A DNA stretch of 64,000 nucleotides, from assembly GCA_963921825.1 (NCBI GenBank), contig OY997594.1, positions 58,203,675 to 58,267,674 of the forward strand, in the 5' to 3' direction. Positions 35,950-47,497 of this stretch are shown here, piece by piece. The notes under the pieces were generated by a model. That model worked only from the letters and a program-made list of their open reading frames with translations, made no database searches and had not been told where the DNA came from. The DNA comes from Erodium maritimum (Eukaryota > Streptophyta > Magnoliopsida > Geraniales > Geraniaceae). Position numbers and translations under genes: made by a program. Within the stretch, counting starts at the first letter, position 1. Each line of letters begins with the position of its first letter.

Positions 35950-38771
35950 ATGGGATCATCAGAAGTTAGTGGAAGTATAGATGACAGGAACAAGTTGGGG
36001 AGAAAATTTAAAGAAATGTATCTGGTTTGGGAAGATGTGAATGTGGGGCTGAGGAATGATAGTGCAGATGGAACAAAGAAGTTGCTTATCAGTGAGTTGA
36101 GTGGTTATGCTGAAGCAGGAAGGATCGTGGCCATTATGGGTCCTTCTGGTTGTGGCAAGTCTACTTTGCTTGATGCTTTGGCTGGTAAGTAATTAATATA
36201 TCGTTTCCTCAGTCTCTCATGCTGTATAAATAATACCTAAATAATTTTAGAAGTATTTATGATAACTTGCTGATATTCAAACAGGAAGGACCTTGGGAAG
36301 TCTTGAGATGTCTGGAACTGTCCTGCTCAATGGCAAGAAGAGGAGTACTGGCTGCAGAGATGTTGTAAGTATAACTCTGAGAGTCGACTCAAAGTAGCTA
36401 TAGTTCTTGTGGGTATTGGTTAGGTGTCCTAAGTTGTTCTGAAATGCCTTTTTTTTATAAACATCTTGATCTTTCACAATGATTTCAAGTAGTTTCATAT
36501 TTGTATGTGTTTGCGGTGATATTTTAGGCATATGTTACACAAGAAGATGTCTTCATGGGGACTCTGACAGTCAGAGAAACCCTTTCATGCTCAGCTCACC
36601 TGAGGCTTCCAGCAAACACCAGCAAAGAAGAGATAAAAAATCTGGTAGATAAAACAATAGCAAAGTTGGGTCTCAGAGACTGTGCTGATAACAAGATTGG
36701 AAACTGGCTGATCCGAGGTCTCAGCAGTGGAGAAAAGAAGAGGCTCAGTATTGGTCTTGAAATGCTTTCACAACCCAGTGTCTTGTTTCTTGATGAACCC
36801 ACAAGCGGACTGGATGGTGCTTCGGCCTTTTTTGTGATTCAATCTCTCAGACACATTGCCCTCGAAGGAAAGATAGTGATTTGCTCCATTCATCAGCCAA
36901 GTAGTGATGTGTTTGGTTTCTTTGATGACCTGCTCCTCCTCTCAGGCGGAGAAACTGTTTATTTTGGAGAAGCTAAGGCAGCTGTAAAGGTGCACTATAT
37001 CTGTCTAAATGATAGGAAAAGTAGGAGTAAAACTTTAGTTCTATAATTATTTCAAAATCCAAACATGACAAAATTGTTTACTTTTCTTATGCAGTTCTTT
37101 GCTGACGCAGGATTCCCTTGTCCAACAAGAAAAAATCCTCCGGACCATTTCCTAAGGTGCATTACTTCAGATTTCGACAAAGTCTTCAAAACTTTGATTC
37201 AATCCCAAAGAAACAGTGTATGTATTAGTATCATTAATTAACATTTATTTTTTGGTCTCTCCCATTCATTGCAGTAACACCTAATTTTGTTGTCTCTTTA
37301 GGGAGTTTCAAGACTTTCTGAGATTCCAATGGATTTAACAACTGCTGAGATCAAAGAAGTACTTGTCAAGAAATACAAATCTTCTAAATATTCAAAAGGC
37401 ACGAGAAAAAGAATTCAAGAAATTGCACTCATTGTAACAATCATTTCGCTTATTTTACATCAAATCTTGCATATTTGTCAGCTAGATCAAGAAGCTTGGA
37501 TTGACTATACTGTTACAGGAAGAATTGGACACCAGATCAAACCTGAGCAGTCCAGGCTGGTGGAGGCAGTTATGCACAATGACCCGAAGATCGTCCCTGA
37601 ACATGTCTAGAGATATTGGGTACTACTGGTTGCGAATTGTGTTCTATATGGTAGTGTCATTGACCACAGGAACATTCTACCTCAAAGTCGGGACAAATGG
37701 CAGTGCACTCATGTCTAGAAGCAAGTGTGATGGATTTATCTATGGTCTCATGATTTGTCTCTCTATTGGAGGCTTGCCCTTTTTCATTGAGGAACTTAAG
37801 GTAAACATGAACCCAATATCAATTCTAATTATATCTTGTAATTCAGCTCCCACTATTTCTGATCAAAATTGAATCATCAGGTCTTTAAGAGAGAAAGGCT
37901 AAGTGGGCATTGTGGAGAAGCTGTGTATGTTGTGGCTAACTTGGTCTCATCATTGCCTTTTGTGATAATCATTTCTGTCACTTCAGGAACAATAATCTAT
38001 TACATGGTAGGGTTTCATCCTGGGATCACTCACCATGCCTATTTCTGCATAAACCTGTTTTGCTGCATTGCCATCACAGAAGTGTGTACTCAGGTTGTGG
38101 CGTCACTGGTTCCTGATCTCCTCATGGCCATGGGAACCACAGCTGGTGTTATTGTAAGCAACTAATCTCCCTAGTAATTTCTGATGTATATGACAACTGA
38201 AACTGATGGATATATGGTGTAATTACAATACCAACACAGGTGATCACAATGATGGCATCTGAACTGTTCCAAAGAACAGCTGATCTTCCCAAGTTCTTCT
38301 GGCGATACCCAATGTCCTACATCAGTTATGCAGCCTGGGGAGTGGAGGTATACACACACTGCACCTTACCCGTTATTTTATTTACCATTTTGCCACTGAC
38401 ATGTCACATGTCTCTGTGTTTAGGGTCTGTACAAGAATGACATGATAGGGCTTGAATTCGATCCCTTGGTACCTGGAAACCCAAAGCTAAAGGGAGAGGT
38501 CATCCTCCGGACAATGTTGGGGATCAACCCGGTTACTTCAAAATGGTGGAACATAGCTGCTTTAATCTGCATATTGCTATGTTACAGACTGCTCTTTTAC
38601 ATAATTCTCAAGTACAAAGTGAAGATGATGGCATGGCTACAAATGCTCTTTGCCAAGAGAAATGTAAAGCTCCAGACATTATCTGGCGCTTCATTCCAAA
38701 CCAAGAGACGACACCAACCTCCTGATGCACTTCCTTCTCTTGAGTATATCGGATCTCCTAATATCATTTAA
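35950..38771 (+). CDS. ABCG (WBC) half-transporter
   Basis: Nine exons (35950-36184, 36285-36364, 36528-36989, 37095-37217, 37302-37433, 37519-37800, 37881-38153, 38240-38347, 38424-38771) close in phase to 680 codons. The ATPase domain comes first: Walker A GPSGCGKS (residues 64-71), signature LSSGEKKRL (about 170-178), Walker B VLFLDEP, then the H-loop CSIHQPSS. The C-terminal half has the six-helix ABC2 membrane region ([19 protein letters not shown] onward, [11 protein letters not shown] near the end). Half-size ABCG proteins of the ABCG11/12/15 group export cuticular lipids from epidermal cells as dimers; the paralogue and substrate are uncertain. For exon 6 the acceptor at 37518/37519 keeps the conserved frame, while an upstream AG at about 37481 would not. 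Confidence 0.9.
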
Positions 38772-39241
38772 GCATTTATGGGTTTGATTGAAAACTATTT
38801 GTATTACAATTGTACTTGAGTTAAATATTTTTACTCCCCAAAAATTAATAATATTATTTTTGTAATATATTTTTTCCGTGTTTGAATTAAAGTGAACCAT
38901 TTGATGAGAAAGTGTTCCGATATTTCGTAATACAATTATGTCTAAGTTTGATGAATAGAGCCAGTTGCCGTCATAACCAACTTGAACCAAGATTCTTTGG
39001 GTAAGACTTGAAAATATCACATGCATTAAGGAGTGTCCAAAGTTTAGTCAAGATGTAACTTCAATAGACTCTACTTGATTTGGTCATTTTTCTGGGTTTA
39101 TTAGTTTTGATTTGGTCCGGTCCAAGACCAATATGGAAAAAATCTGATTTATTTTAAATGTTATTTTTTATTCTCATAACCCCGCGCGCACTCTTTTGTC
39201 TCCACTCTTTCGGACCTAAAACACTATTTATTTTCACATAT
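38772..39241. other. Intergenic DNA downstream of the ABCG gene
   Basis: AT-rich, expected to hold the ABCG 3' UTR. No other feature seen. Confidence 0.45.
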
Positions 39242-39257
39242 TAAAATAAAAATAATT

Positions 39258-40543
39258 AGCTTCCTCTCTCTAAACCCTTTTCTCTCCCTTCTCTCTAAAA
39301 CCGTCTCCCTCGAAGCTCCTGCCGTCGCTCGCGGCGGTGGTTTTGTGACTCCGGCCACGAGGCTATTGCCCTGCCTTCCTCTTCTTTCTCTCATTCCTCC
39401 TTCCCTTTCTCCCTTGTCTCTGTCTCCCGTTCACAAGCCCCTTTCGACGATTTTCTTCTCCCACCCTCGTTGTCCCGACCCAGATCTGGTCGTGGGACTA
39501 CCTTCCCTACCTCCCCTAGCAAGGATCGTTGTCGATCTGGGATAGATGACGAGGTGGTGGGGTCGATTTCGTCTTCTCGGTTTCACAGGTGTGGCTGGTT
39601 GTCTGAGCCTGTGGCTTCTCTTTCCTCAAGCGGTCGTGGGGACGTGTTTCCGACAAGGATCGTTGCGTTTTGGGAAGATCTTGCCGTTGTGGAGGTCGTC
39701 GGCTTGTGTTTGGTGTTCCATTTGTAGATCTGGCCCTCCGGGGTCAGATTTCTCCTCCTCTTCGCGGCTCCAGTGGAAGGTCGTTGTTGTTGAGGGAGCT
39801 TCTTCTCGGTGGTGTCGTCCGTAGTACTGAAGTTCGTCAGATCTGCGGCTTCTGTTTCGTCCTCTCTTGGTTTGAGGTATGGTCTTCATCCCTGCTCTGA
39901 TCGAGTTTGATTTTTCCCTCCTTTTCCTGTCCTTCTACTGGTTGATTGGTTTGCTCGAATTCCCGTCCACGGTGTGGATCAGGCTCACCGCCCTTCGGTG
40001 TTGGCCTACGGTTAGAATCAGGCTTTTATGCCTTCAAAAGCCTCTTGATCTTTGTAGATTGGACTAGTCGGTTCCGGTGGTTTTCACCGGAAAGTCTCTG
40101 CCGATTCATGGTGCTGGCCGGCGGCATTGAGCTGGGAGTGGAGTTTTCCAGCTTTGATTAGGGTTGAGGTGATTGGAAGTTGGAGACTACTGTATGTTCG
40201 TTGGCTTAATGGTAGTTAAATTTAGATATTATAGGCCTTTTTTCCTGTGCTTAATGGTGGACTAACCTAGATTGTAGATCTAATTTTTTGGTTGTTGCTG
40301 TTGTGTGTTCGGTATCTCCTCTGTAAGGTTGCTATGGTTTTTTCTCCCCTACGTGGGAGTGGTTGGTGTTGTTCTGGTGGTTGTTGTGATCGTTTCCTTG
40401 TTGTTTTCAGATTCTTTTTCGTGATTGGGGCGTTGGTGTTGGAGGTTCCTTCGAAAATGCTTGTAGGTTGTATCCTTTGTTTCATCCCGAGCTATTTACT
40501 TCAAGAAGCCCGGTAGTTTAAATATACTTTGTTGATTAAAAAA
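39258..40543 (+). mobile_element. RT-less retroposon 1, 1.29 kb, with 16-bp target duplication
   Basis: TAAAATAAAAATAATT (39242-39257) and TAAAATTAAAATAATT (40544-40559) differ at one position and bound the insertion. It begins AGCTTCCTCTCTCTAAACCC, has a GC-rich, coding-like 5' part, then a T/G-rich 3' part, and ends TTTGTTGATTAAAAAA. No reverse transcriptase or other known domain is inside; the open frames (for example 39470-39727) show no family resemblance. A GCTTAATGGTAGTTAAAT module near 40204, followed by a second GTGCTTAATGGTGG about 45 bp later, recurs in two other elements of this window. I infer a non-autonomous, LINE-mobilised retroposon. Confidence 0.75.
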
Positions 40544-40559
40544 TAAAATTAAAATAATT

Positions 40560-41161
40560 GTAGTACTTGACAGGTGTGATGCTAAACACTTGACATGCCT
40601 AAAAGAATGTCAATTGATATATATATGACATCTCATATAATTAATTAAACGATAATATAACTTATATTTTTCAAATATACTAATAAACATGAGTAGGAAA
40701 TGTATATTTTTCCGTTTGAAAGGATGTATCACTTGGTGTAATTAAGATACAGATTGTAGTCAATTTGACAATTCCAAAACCATGGGAGAATGGTAAATGG
40801 TTTTGGTTTTGGTTTTGGTTTGAGAGAGGAATGAAACTACTAAGCTCAAAAATGGAAAATAATATGTATTTGTATTTGTAGCTGTATTTATAGGTTAATG
40901 ATGGAATCCTAAAATCATGGGATTGGGAGCAAATGCAAATGGGAAAAGAAACTTGGAAATTTGGGTTGGTGAAGTTGTATAAGGACAAAAGTAATAAGAA
41001 AATAATTAAATTAGTCAAGAAAGCTCAGCTACCCAACCAAAATCAACTACTACACCTTTCCTTCCATTTCTCTTTTCTCATTCCACATTTTTCTACCCCA
41101 GATACCATGAACTTTGCACTTCCTTCGTACTACCGGGTCCCGCCCTCCTCACTCTAACAAT
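40560..41161. other. Intergenic DNA with a short (TTTTGG)n run
   Basis: AT-rich DNA with TGGTTTTGGTTTTGGTTTTG near 40796-40822. Nothing else supported. Confidence 0.4.
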
Positions 41162-41164
41162 TCA

Positions 41165-43527
41165 GAGCATCCCTAGTCTTTTTATCCGGCTAACCCAGTA
41201 AAATTAAAATAATAACAATTTTTTCATCTCCTCTTTTAGTCCGGCGGAAATAAATTCGTTTATAGTCTAGTAGACTAAAAGGTGAGGCTAATACAAAAAA
41301 TAGTAACAAAAATAACAAAAGATGACACTTTTTTATTGTTTTCTTTTATATCAGCTAAGAAATTTATAAACCTCATTTTCAAAGATTGAAAAGGAGAAAA
41401 ACATCAAACTTCTAGCTACAAAAGTTGAACCAAAGTACTACCGACCTGTGAATGAACAGACACACCACCAAATACCAAATGCAAACACGAGCACTGGTAT
41501 AAAAGCAGAGCCTCAATACAACCCCATTCTGGGAGGACAATGGTCTGAAAATCTAATATGACAATCAGTTCAGTACAAGACAAAACGGCTAAAAATTGAG
41601 TGTAGAACCTGGATTTAGCAACCATGAAGCACAAAGAAAATGAGGTCTATTACCCAGATTTGGCAACCATGAAGCGCAATTAAGCTAGCCGCCCTCCAAT
41701 GAAAACCCATTACTTTGCCCGAACTTGAGGAGAGTACTGTATCTCATCGGCACCCAAACTCAGCAAGTTGAGGGGCACCGACACGCCGACGACCAACATC
41801 GCTGATCGGCAGAGTAAATCCAGTGAAAAATCACTGAAACTCAAACCCCAAAGAAACATGACTCCTCGATTTCCAAGGCATGGAGACCCAGTAAAACTCG
41901 TCAAAGGCCAACACCTAAAGAATGACGGGTCCCTACCCATAAAGGCAAGGATACTAAGGAAACCGATACAAGCCTAAATCTAGAGATGGGAAGATTTCCA
42001 ATAAGCCACAGATAACACATAAGGAGATACAAGGATTACCCTCCGCGATAACGAGGGACAAGTCCAAACGCACAACGAATCCAAAAATAAAAACGCTTTC
42101 CACGGTAGATCTAGAACAACACACCTGATTGTCACCTCGAAAGGGTCTGGAGAACAACACAGCATCAGCACCACAACAAACCACCAGACCCACGACGATC
42201 AACACCCGAGTAAGTGAAGAAACGTGTCCCACGACCAGATCTGAAACAGAATGTCATGCAAGAAAACAAACCAACAGAAGCAACTAGCCCAGATCCGCAA
42301 CGATCAACACCCGAGAGGATGAAGAAACGCGTCCCACGACCCGAACTGAAACTGATCACCTCCGATGAAACGAGAGCGGCTTTACAGACACCACCGATCA
42401 GATCCACAACAAAGCCGGATAATCCAAAGGGAAACACCAAAAATGGACCGAGCTCCTTGAGTCTGACGTCACCACAACCACCACTCCCAAAAAAAGCAGC
42501 GATGAACAGCCGCCACTAAGGCAAGGGATGGAGATGACACGAGAAATCTCCAAAAGTTGGGATAAAAAAAACTTCCTAACTCGATCGAAAAGCCACTGAC
42601 TCAACCTCGATCTCAACCCGGAAGAGTTTGTGAGGGAGGCCGATCTTGGAAGCCACGATCTTGTGAAAATCCGTCCACGAACTCCGGCAACCCACCACAA
42701 ACAGACGCAGGCCAAGCCTGCAAGCCCGCAATCCGGGAACTTCCGACGACAAACTCCGGCAAGCCACCACAACTGATCGGGAGCAAATCTGAAGAGGAGG
42801 AGCAAGAAGGACAGCAACCACCATTACCTCCGGCGACTAGCTTCGTCCAACCATCCACGAAGGACGTCGAGAAGCCAGATATGGCCACCAACAGATCCAT
42901 CCTCCGGCGACCAAGCACGTAAACCGAGGTTGTCGAGCTAAGGTCCAATAGAATCGAGGTCCCCGAGAAACCGACAAAGAGCTCTAGCAACGATGTCCAT
43001 GAAGGACTAGGGATCCCGATTCTTCCGGAAAAAGAACCTCACGAAGCTAGAAAAGGCCGGAGTTGTAGATGGAGTCCACGAGTAGAGGTTCAAAACCCCA
43101 CCACAAAGGAGGCACGATGAACCTGCACTGAAACTGTCGGACGGGGACAAACATATCGACCGAAGCTAAGGAACGGATCTAAAGAAAGGAAGAGGGAAGG
43201 GAGATGAGGGAAGGAGGGGGAGAAGCCGCCGCCGGAGGCCACAGCCTCGCCGGCGGAAGCACAAGCGAGCGGCGGCTGAAGTTGCGTAGGGATAGGGTTT
43301 ACGAAACAGAGAGAGAGATTAGGTTTCGGTTTCTTACGTAACAAAAGGTGACGCTGAGTGGTTTCAGCCGACTGAAAAAAGCGGTGGTAACCTAGTCATC
43401 GCATGTTTCCGTTAACAGCTTCCAACCGTCTTTCCGTCGGCGTTTTCCACATATCAACCAACATTTTCTTTCCATTGACGCCTTTTAGCCATCTTTTAGC
43501 CGCCGACTGCTAGTACTTGAGCCTAAT
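41165..43527. mobile_element. Possible Harbinger-type MITE interrupted by retroposon 2
   Basis: The left end GAGCATCCCTAGTC, with GGCTAA about 10 bp further in, looks like a Harbinger-type terminus. Near 43500-43527 the right side, reverse-complemented, shows CTCAAGTACTAGCAGTCGGC and then GGCTAAAAG, a worn counterpart. Subtracting retroposon 2 leaves about 350 bp. Right boundary and target triplet are uncertain. Confidence 0.4.
41329..43338 (-). mobile_element. RT-less retroposon 2, 2.0 kb, minus strand, with 16-bp target duplication
   Basis: TAACAAAAGATGACAC (41313-41328) and TAACAAAAGGTGACGC (43339-43354) match at 14 of 16 positions. On the minus strand it starts near 43338 with ACGTAAGAAACCGAAACC, has a GC-rich 5' part, and ends in ATAAAAGAAAACAATAAAAA next to the lower duplication. 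The module GCTTCATGGTTGCCAAAT occurs twice near its 3' end (about 41605-41690 on the plus strand), as in retroposons 1 and 3. An internal duplication of about 103 bp carries ACGATCAACACCCGAG at about 42197 and 42299. No RT domain. Frames such as 42817-42398 are not recognisable proteins. Confidence 0.75.
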
Positions 43528-43672
43528 TTAAATTATATAAAAACTTATGTATTAAAGGATGAGGCTGAAAAGGGAAAAGATTAATAATTTTATAGGTATA
43601 TTTGTTTGTTTACTCAACGTGACATTAGTTTTAGCTATTTTTATATATAATATCAGATATCTACGATAAATC

Positions 43673-44897
43673 TTGCTTCCAGGCATGGTAGATGTCGGAG
43701 ATGTGTGTCCTCTGGCCACTCGATTGGCTTTCCTCTGGACGGGAGTGGGAGGTGTTTCGGGTTCCCATGTTCCCGATTCGCCCCCGCTATTCTCAGGTCC
43801 TTCAGTTGGTGGTTCCATAGCTAAGCTTCGCCGGAGCTCTTACTCTCCGGCCTCTACTTCGGTTCGCTTTACTCAGGACAAAAGTGGGAGATTTTTCGAG
43901 TTCACGATTTGTCCCCGTGCTGTGCTAGGCGCTCGGGTTCGGTACTGGTCCTCTTCGAAGTTGGGTGTTGGGTAGGGTCGTCGCCATTGTGCAGGACACC
44001 GGTCACCGAGCCTACTGTGGGCGTTGTTCATGGCTGGGCTTGTTGGGTATTTTCTGTTTATCTGTTAGTGATGTTGAGCTTAAGTTTTAAACTCTACTTG
44101 TTGTGCATTTTCTTAGGTTTTATTTTATAGCCTCGTCTCTTAGGTTCGCTTTTCTCGGCTCTGTCATGTATCTACTGTACTTGTAGAATCCCAAACTATT
44201 TCCCTTGATATGATTCCTGTATAGTCTTCTTTGTTACTCTATTATGTTGGTGGAGGCTCGTCGGTTATTAGGTGTTGGCCTCCGGGCCTTTGTTTGAAGA
44301 CTATCGATTACAGGTTCTAGGGTTATAGTGTTTCAGTAGTTTTTTTAGCTACATAATTATCTTTATCGATTCGGTGTTGGCTGTCGACGTTTCGGTGGCC
44401 ATTCAACTCTTTCACTTGGTGGCCTCGATGAGATAGGGTGCTCTTCACAAGTCTGGTTAAATCTTGGGTTGGTCTTGTACTTGTAGGTTTTTGCTGTGGT
44501 GTTGCTGATTTTGGAGGTTTACGGTTGTTTGAGGCTTTTTTTTATTGAGCTTAATGGTAGTTAAATATAGGTTTTAGACCGGTTTAGTTTTTTCTCGTGC
44601 TTCATGGTGGGTATATTTGGGTATTGTAGACCTTTTGTTGTTTCGTTTGCTCTCCTCTTGTAGGGTTTAGTTACAGTTCGGTTAGGTGTTCCCTTGTTGG
44701 CTTTGTTTGCTTCATGTTCGTTATATTTGGTTCTGAGACTTGTGTCTGATTTGTTTTCTTTTGTTGGGATTGTTCCGAGGTTGTGCATCTTTGCTAGTGC
44801 TCTTGTTTGTAATGAGGGTTGATTCGTCAGTTTCTTATCCTCTCCCTTCATTTCGAAGGATTGGATTATTATAAAAAATAACTTGTTGATAAAAAAA
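43673..44897 (+). mobile_element. RT-less retroposon 3, 1.2 kb, with perfect 18-bp target duplication
   Basis: AGATATCTACGATAAATC is present at 43655-43672 and 44898-44915 without mismatch. The insertion begins TTGCTTCCAGGCATGG, has a GC-rich 5' part, and ends ACTTGTTGATAAAAAAA, close to the end of retroposon 1 (TTTGTTGATTAAAAAA). The GCTTAATGGTAGTTAAAT module is at about 44549, and GTGCTTCATGGTGG follows about 50 bp later. No RT or known domain. The perfect duplication suggests this is the youngest of the set. Confidence 0.85.
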
Positions 44898-44915
44898 AGA
44901 TATCTACGATAAATC

Positions 44916-45840
44916 ATAATGAAATTTGATATTTACATATAAATCAAAGGTTCCAATGTAAATATGATAAACGGTTAGACAGATTATATATATATGGACA
45001 TAACATTTACCACATGGATCAAACCATCGTGTATCTTTTTATTTAAATTAAAATTCTAAACCCATAATAATAATTGAAGTTTTATTCTTATTTCTTTTGA
45101 GGTCAATATGTTCAACCCATCCATATCAATTCCCATGCGCACGCCTATTTGTCTCTTGCTTTTTACTACTATCTCCTCTGTTTTCAAACTAGTGTTTTTG
45201 TTCTTCTTTTTCATAGGTTGGAAGTGTATTACGTTTTCAAAATTTGTTAGTTAATCATCTCTCAGTGAGTTACCACATGACTAAACAATTAGGATATATA
45301 TGTGTGAACATCAAACAATGATTTAGTTCAATATCAAACAAAACATATGAACAAAGTCTAAAAATAAATAGTTATTATGCAATCCGATTGACCAAAGAAG
45401 ATTCTATTTTGAAAAACCACGATAAATAAATGACTTTGTAAGTTTAAATTTATTATTGACACTGTGAAATGTTATATTATTATACCTTCAAATTACTATA
45501 TTATCCACTAAACATTTTTTTTGTTTAAGTTAGACATTAAATTTTAATGCCATACATTTTCAAATAATTAAAATCGTAGTACGGATTATGATGGCTTACC
45601 AACCACAATGCATGCTTTTGCTAACCCCTATTTTAATTACTTTAGACAAAATGAAACGGCAAGAAAGTGAAAAAAGAAAAATTTACAATCTCTCCGAAGA
45701 AAGTAAAATATAATTATGAATTCATGATGGCTAATTGGAAGAAATCAACACAAACAGTTGGAAGAAGCGAAAATGACAGGTTAGAGAGTCAGACTGTGAC
45801 GTACCATTAAACAATCTAGAATAAGAAGAGCACGACTACA
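44916..45840. other. AT-rich intergenic DNA, nothing recognised
   Basis: No coding, repeat or RNA signature could be supported. Confidence 0.5.
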
Positions 45841-45867
45841 CTGCAATTATTATTATTATTATTATTA

Positions 45868-47422
45868 GAGGAAAAATCAAATAGAAACCACTCATTAACG
45901 TAAAAAACTGTGTGAACCAATCCAAGTCATTCATTTTAAGAATGGATGGATGAGATGCAATTGATTTGTTGACTTGTTGACTGCAAAAAAACAGCACTTT
46001 TTAGTAAGGGGTAAGGGCTTTTTAGTAAAACCATCATATTTTTTTTTTACCAATTCACTAATTTAATTTTTTCCGCTTCGTTTGAACTCCGATTGGCTTC
46101 AAACTTGCGCCATTAGTTTTGTTTTTTCAAGGGCTTTCTATCAAGATCAGTCATGAATATATTTTGAAGCACGAAAAAAAAAATTATTTTCAAGGTTGAT
46201 TTTTTAAAAAAAAGTTAAGTCTGGGTAATTTTTATCAACACTATACACTGGGTTTATCAACACTATACACTGGATTTATCAACACTATACACTGGATTTA
46301 TCACCTCATTTTCCAAAATCGAACATGATTTTTATCACATCATCACATGTTTTTTTATGAACACTAAGTAGTAGTTTTATCAACACTAAACACTATGTTT
46401 ATCATTAAATTACATGTGTTTTTATCATCCCATCACATGTTTTTTTTATCAACACTAAACTCTAGGTTATCACCCTTATTTCGGGGCTGATTTTAAAAAA
46501 AGTTAAGTCTGGGTAATTTTTATCAACACTATACACTGGGTTTATCAACACTATACACTGGGTTTATCAACACTGAACACTAGTTTTATCACCTCATTTT
46601 TCAAAATCGAACATGATTTTTATCACATCATCACATGTTTTTTATGAACACTAAGCACTAGTTTTATCAACACTAAACACTATGTTTATCATTAAATTAC
46701 ATGAGTTTTTATCATCCCATCACATGTTTTTTTTATCAACACTAAACTCTAGGTCATCACCCTTATTTCGGGGCTGATTTTAAAAAAAAGTTAAATCTGG
46801 ATAATTTTTATCAACACTATACACTGGGTTTATCAACACTATACACTGGGTTTATCAACACTATACACTGGATTTATCAACACTGAACACTAGTTTTATC
46901 ACCTCATTTTCTAAAATCGAACATGATTTTTATCACATCATCACATGTTTTTTATGAACACTAAGCACTAGTTTTATCAACACTAAACACTATTTAGCAC
47001 TAGTTTGATACCCCAATATAAAAAAATCATTAGTGAAGATTTATCAACACTAAACATTGTTTTTATCACCCCAATATAATTTTTTTATTTTCGTGCTTCA
47101 AAATATATTCATGATTGATCTTGATTTAAAGCCCTTGAAAAAAGAAAAATATTGGCGCAAGTTTGAAGCTAATCGGAGTTGAAACGAAGCGGGAATGATT
47201 AAATTAATGAATTGTTGAACAAAAAAAATGGACACTTGTCCACATGACACCATGCTATTACAATTATGCCCTTGCTTGTGTGAGAAAGTAAGAAAGTGGC
47301 GTGGGTTTTGGTTGAATTGGGGTGATGATGTGACATTATAGTGAATGTTGGATTTAAAGGGTGTGTGGCTAGGATTGGTTCACACAGTTTTTAGGATAAG
47401 AGGGGTTTCTATTAGATTTCTC

Positions 47423-47425
<3 letters not shown>
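45868..47425. mobile_element. Foldback (MULE-like) element with ~320-bp inverted ends
   Basis: The left arm starts GAGGAAAAATCAAATAGAAA and the right arm, reverse-complemented, starts GAGGAGAAATCTAATAGAAA. Both continue through AAAACTGTGTGAACCAATCC and, further in, CGCTTCGTTT.AACTCCGATT and CATGAATATATTTTGAAGC, giving arms of about 45868-46184 and 47086-47425. The flanks are (ATT)n on both sides, with ATTATTATTA abutting each end, consistent with a 9-11 bp duplication but not provable in a microsatellite. The centre is a tandem array (46214-47010). Long inverted ends point to a Mutator-like foldback element; there is no transposase. Confidence 0.8.
46214..47010. repeat. Tandem array inside the foldback element, about 288-bp unit, 2.8 copies
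   Basis: Units start GTTAAGTCTGGGTAATTTTT at about 46214 and 46502 and, with AAATCTGG, at about 46790. Each unit contains shorter repeats of TTTATCAACACTATACACTG (about 21 bp) and related ATCAACACTAAACACT words. No coding potential. Confidence 0.85.

Positions 47426-47497
<72 letters not shown>
47426..47497. repeat. (ATT)n microsatellite between foldback element and retroposon 4
   Basis: About 70 bp of ATT repeats with one ATC interruption. Matching ATT repeats flank the foldback element on its left (45846-45867) and retroposon 4 on its right. Confidence 0.9.

Noticed and set aside
37482..37610. Earlier acceptor giving [20 protein letters not shown] in the ABCG gene
   Set aside because: That frame ends at a stop (37608-37610) and loses the membrane region; the acceptor before 37519 restores the conserved [12 protein letters not shown] frame.
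39345..40516. Several open frames in retroposon 1 as a possible host gene
   Set aside because: They overlap in different frames, have no known domain, and lie within 16-bp target duplications with an A-rich tail.
42214..42990. Open frames on both strands as possible genes in retroposon 2
   Set aside because: High GC lengthens frames on every strand; there is no domain or splice support, and the segment is bounded by target duplications.
46214..47010. Regularly spaced repeats that might suggest a CRISPR-like array
   Set aside because: The units are contiguous tandem repeats without unique spacers and lie inside a foldback transposon of a plant genome.
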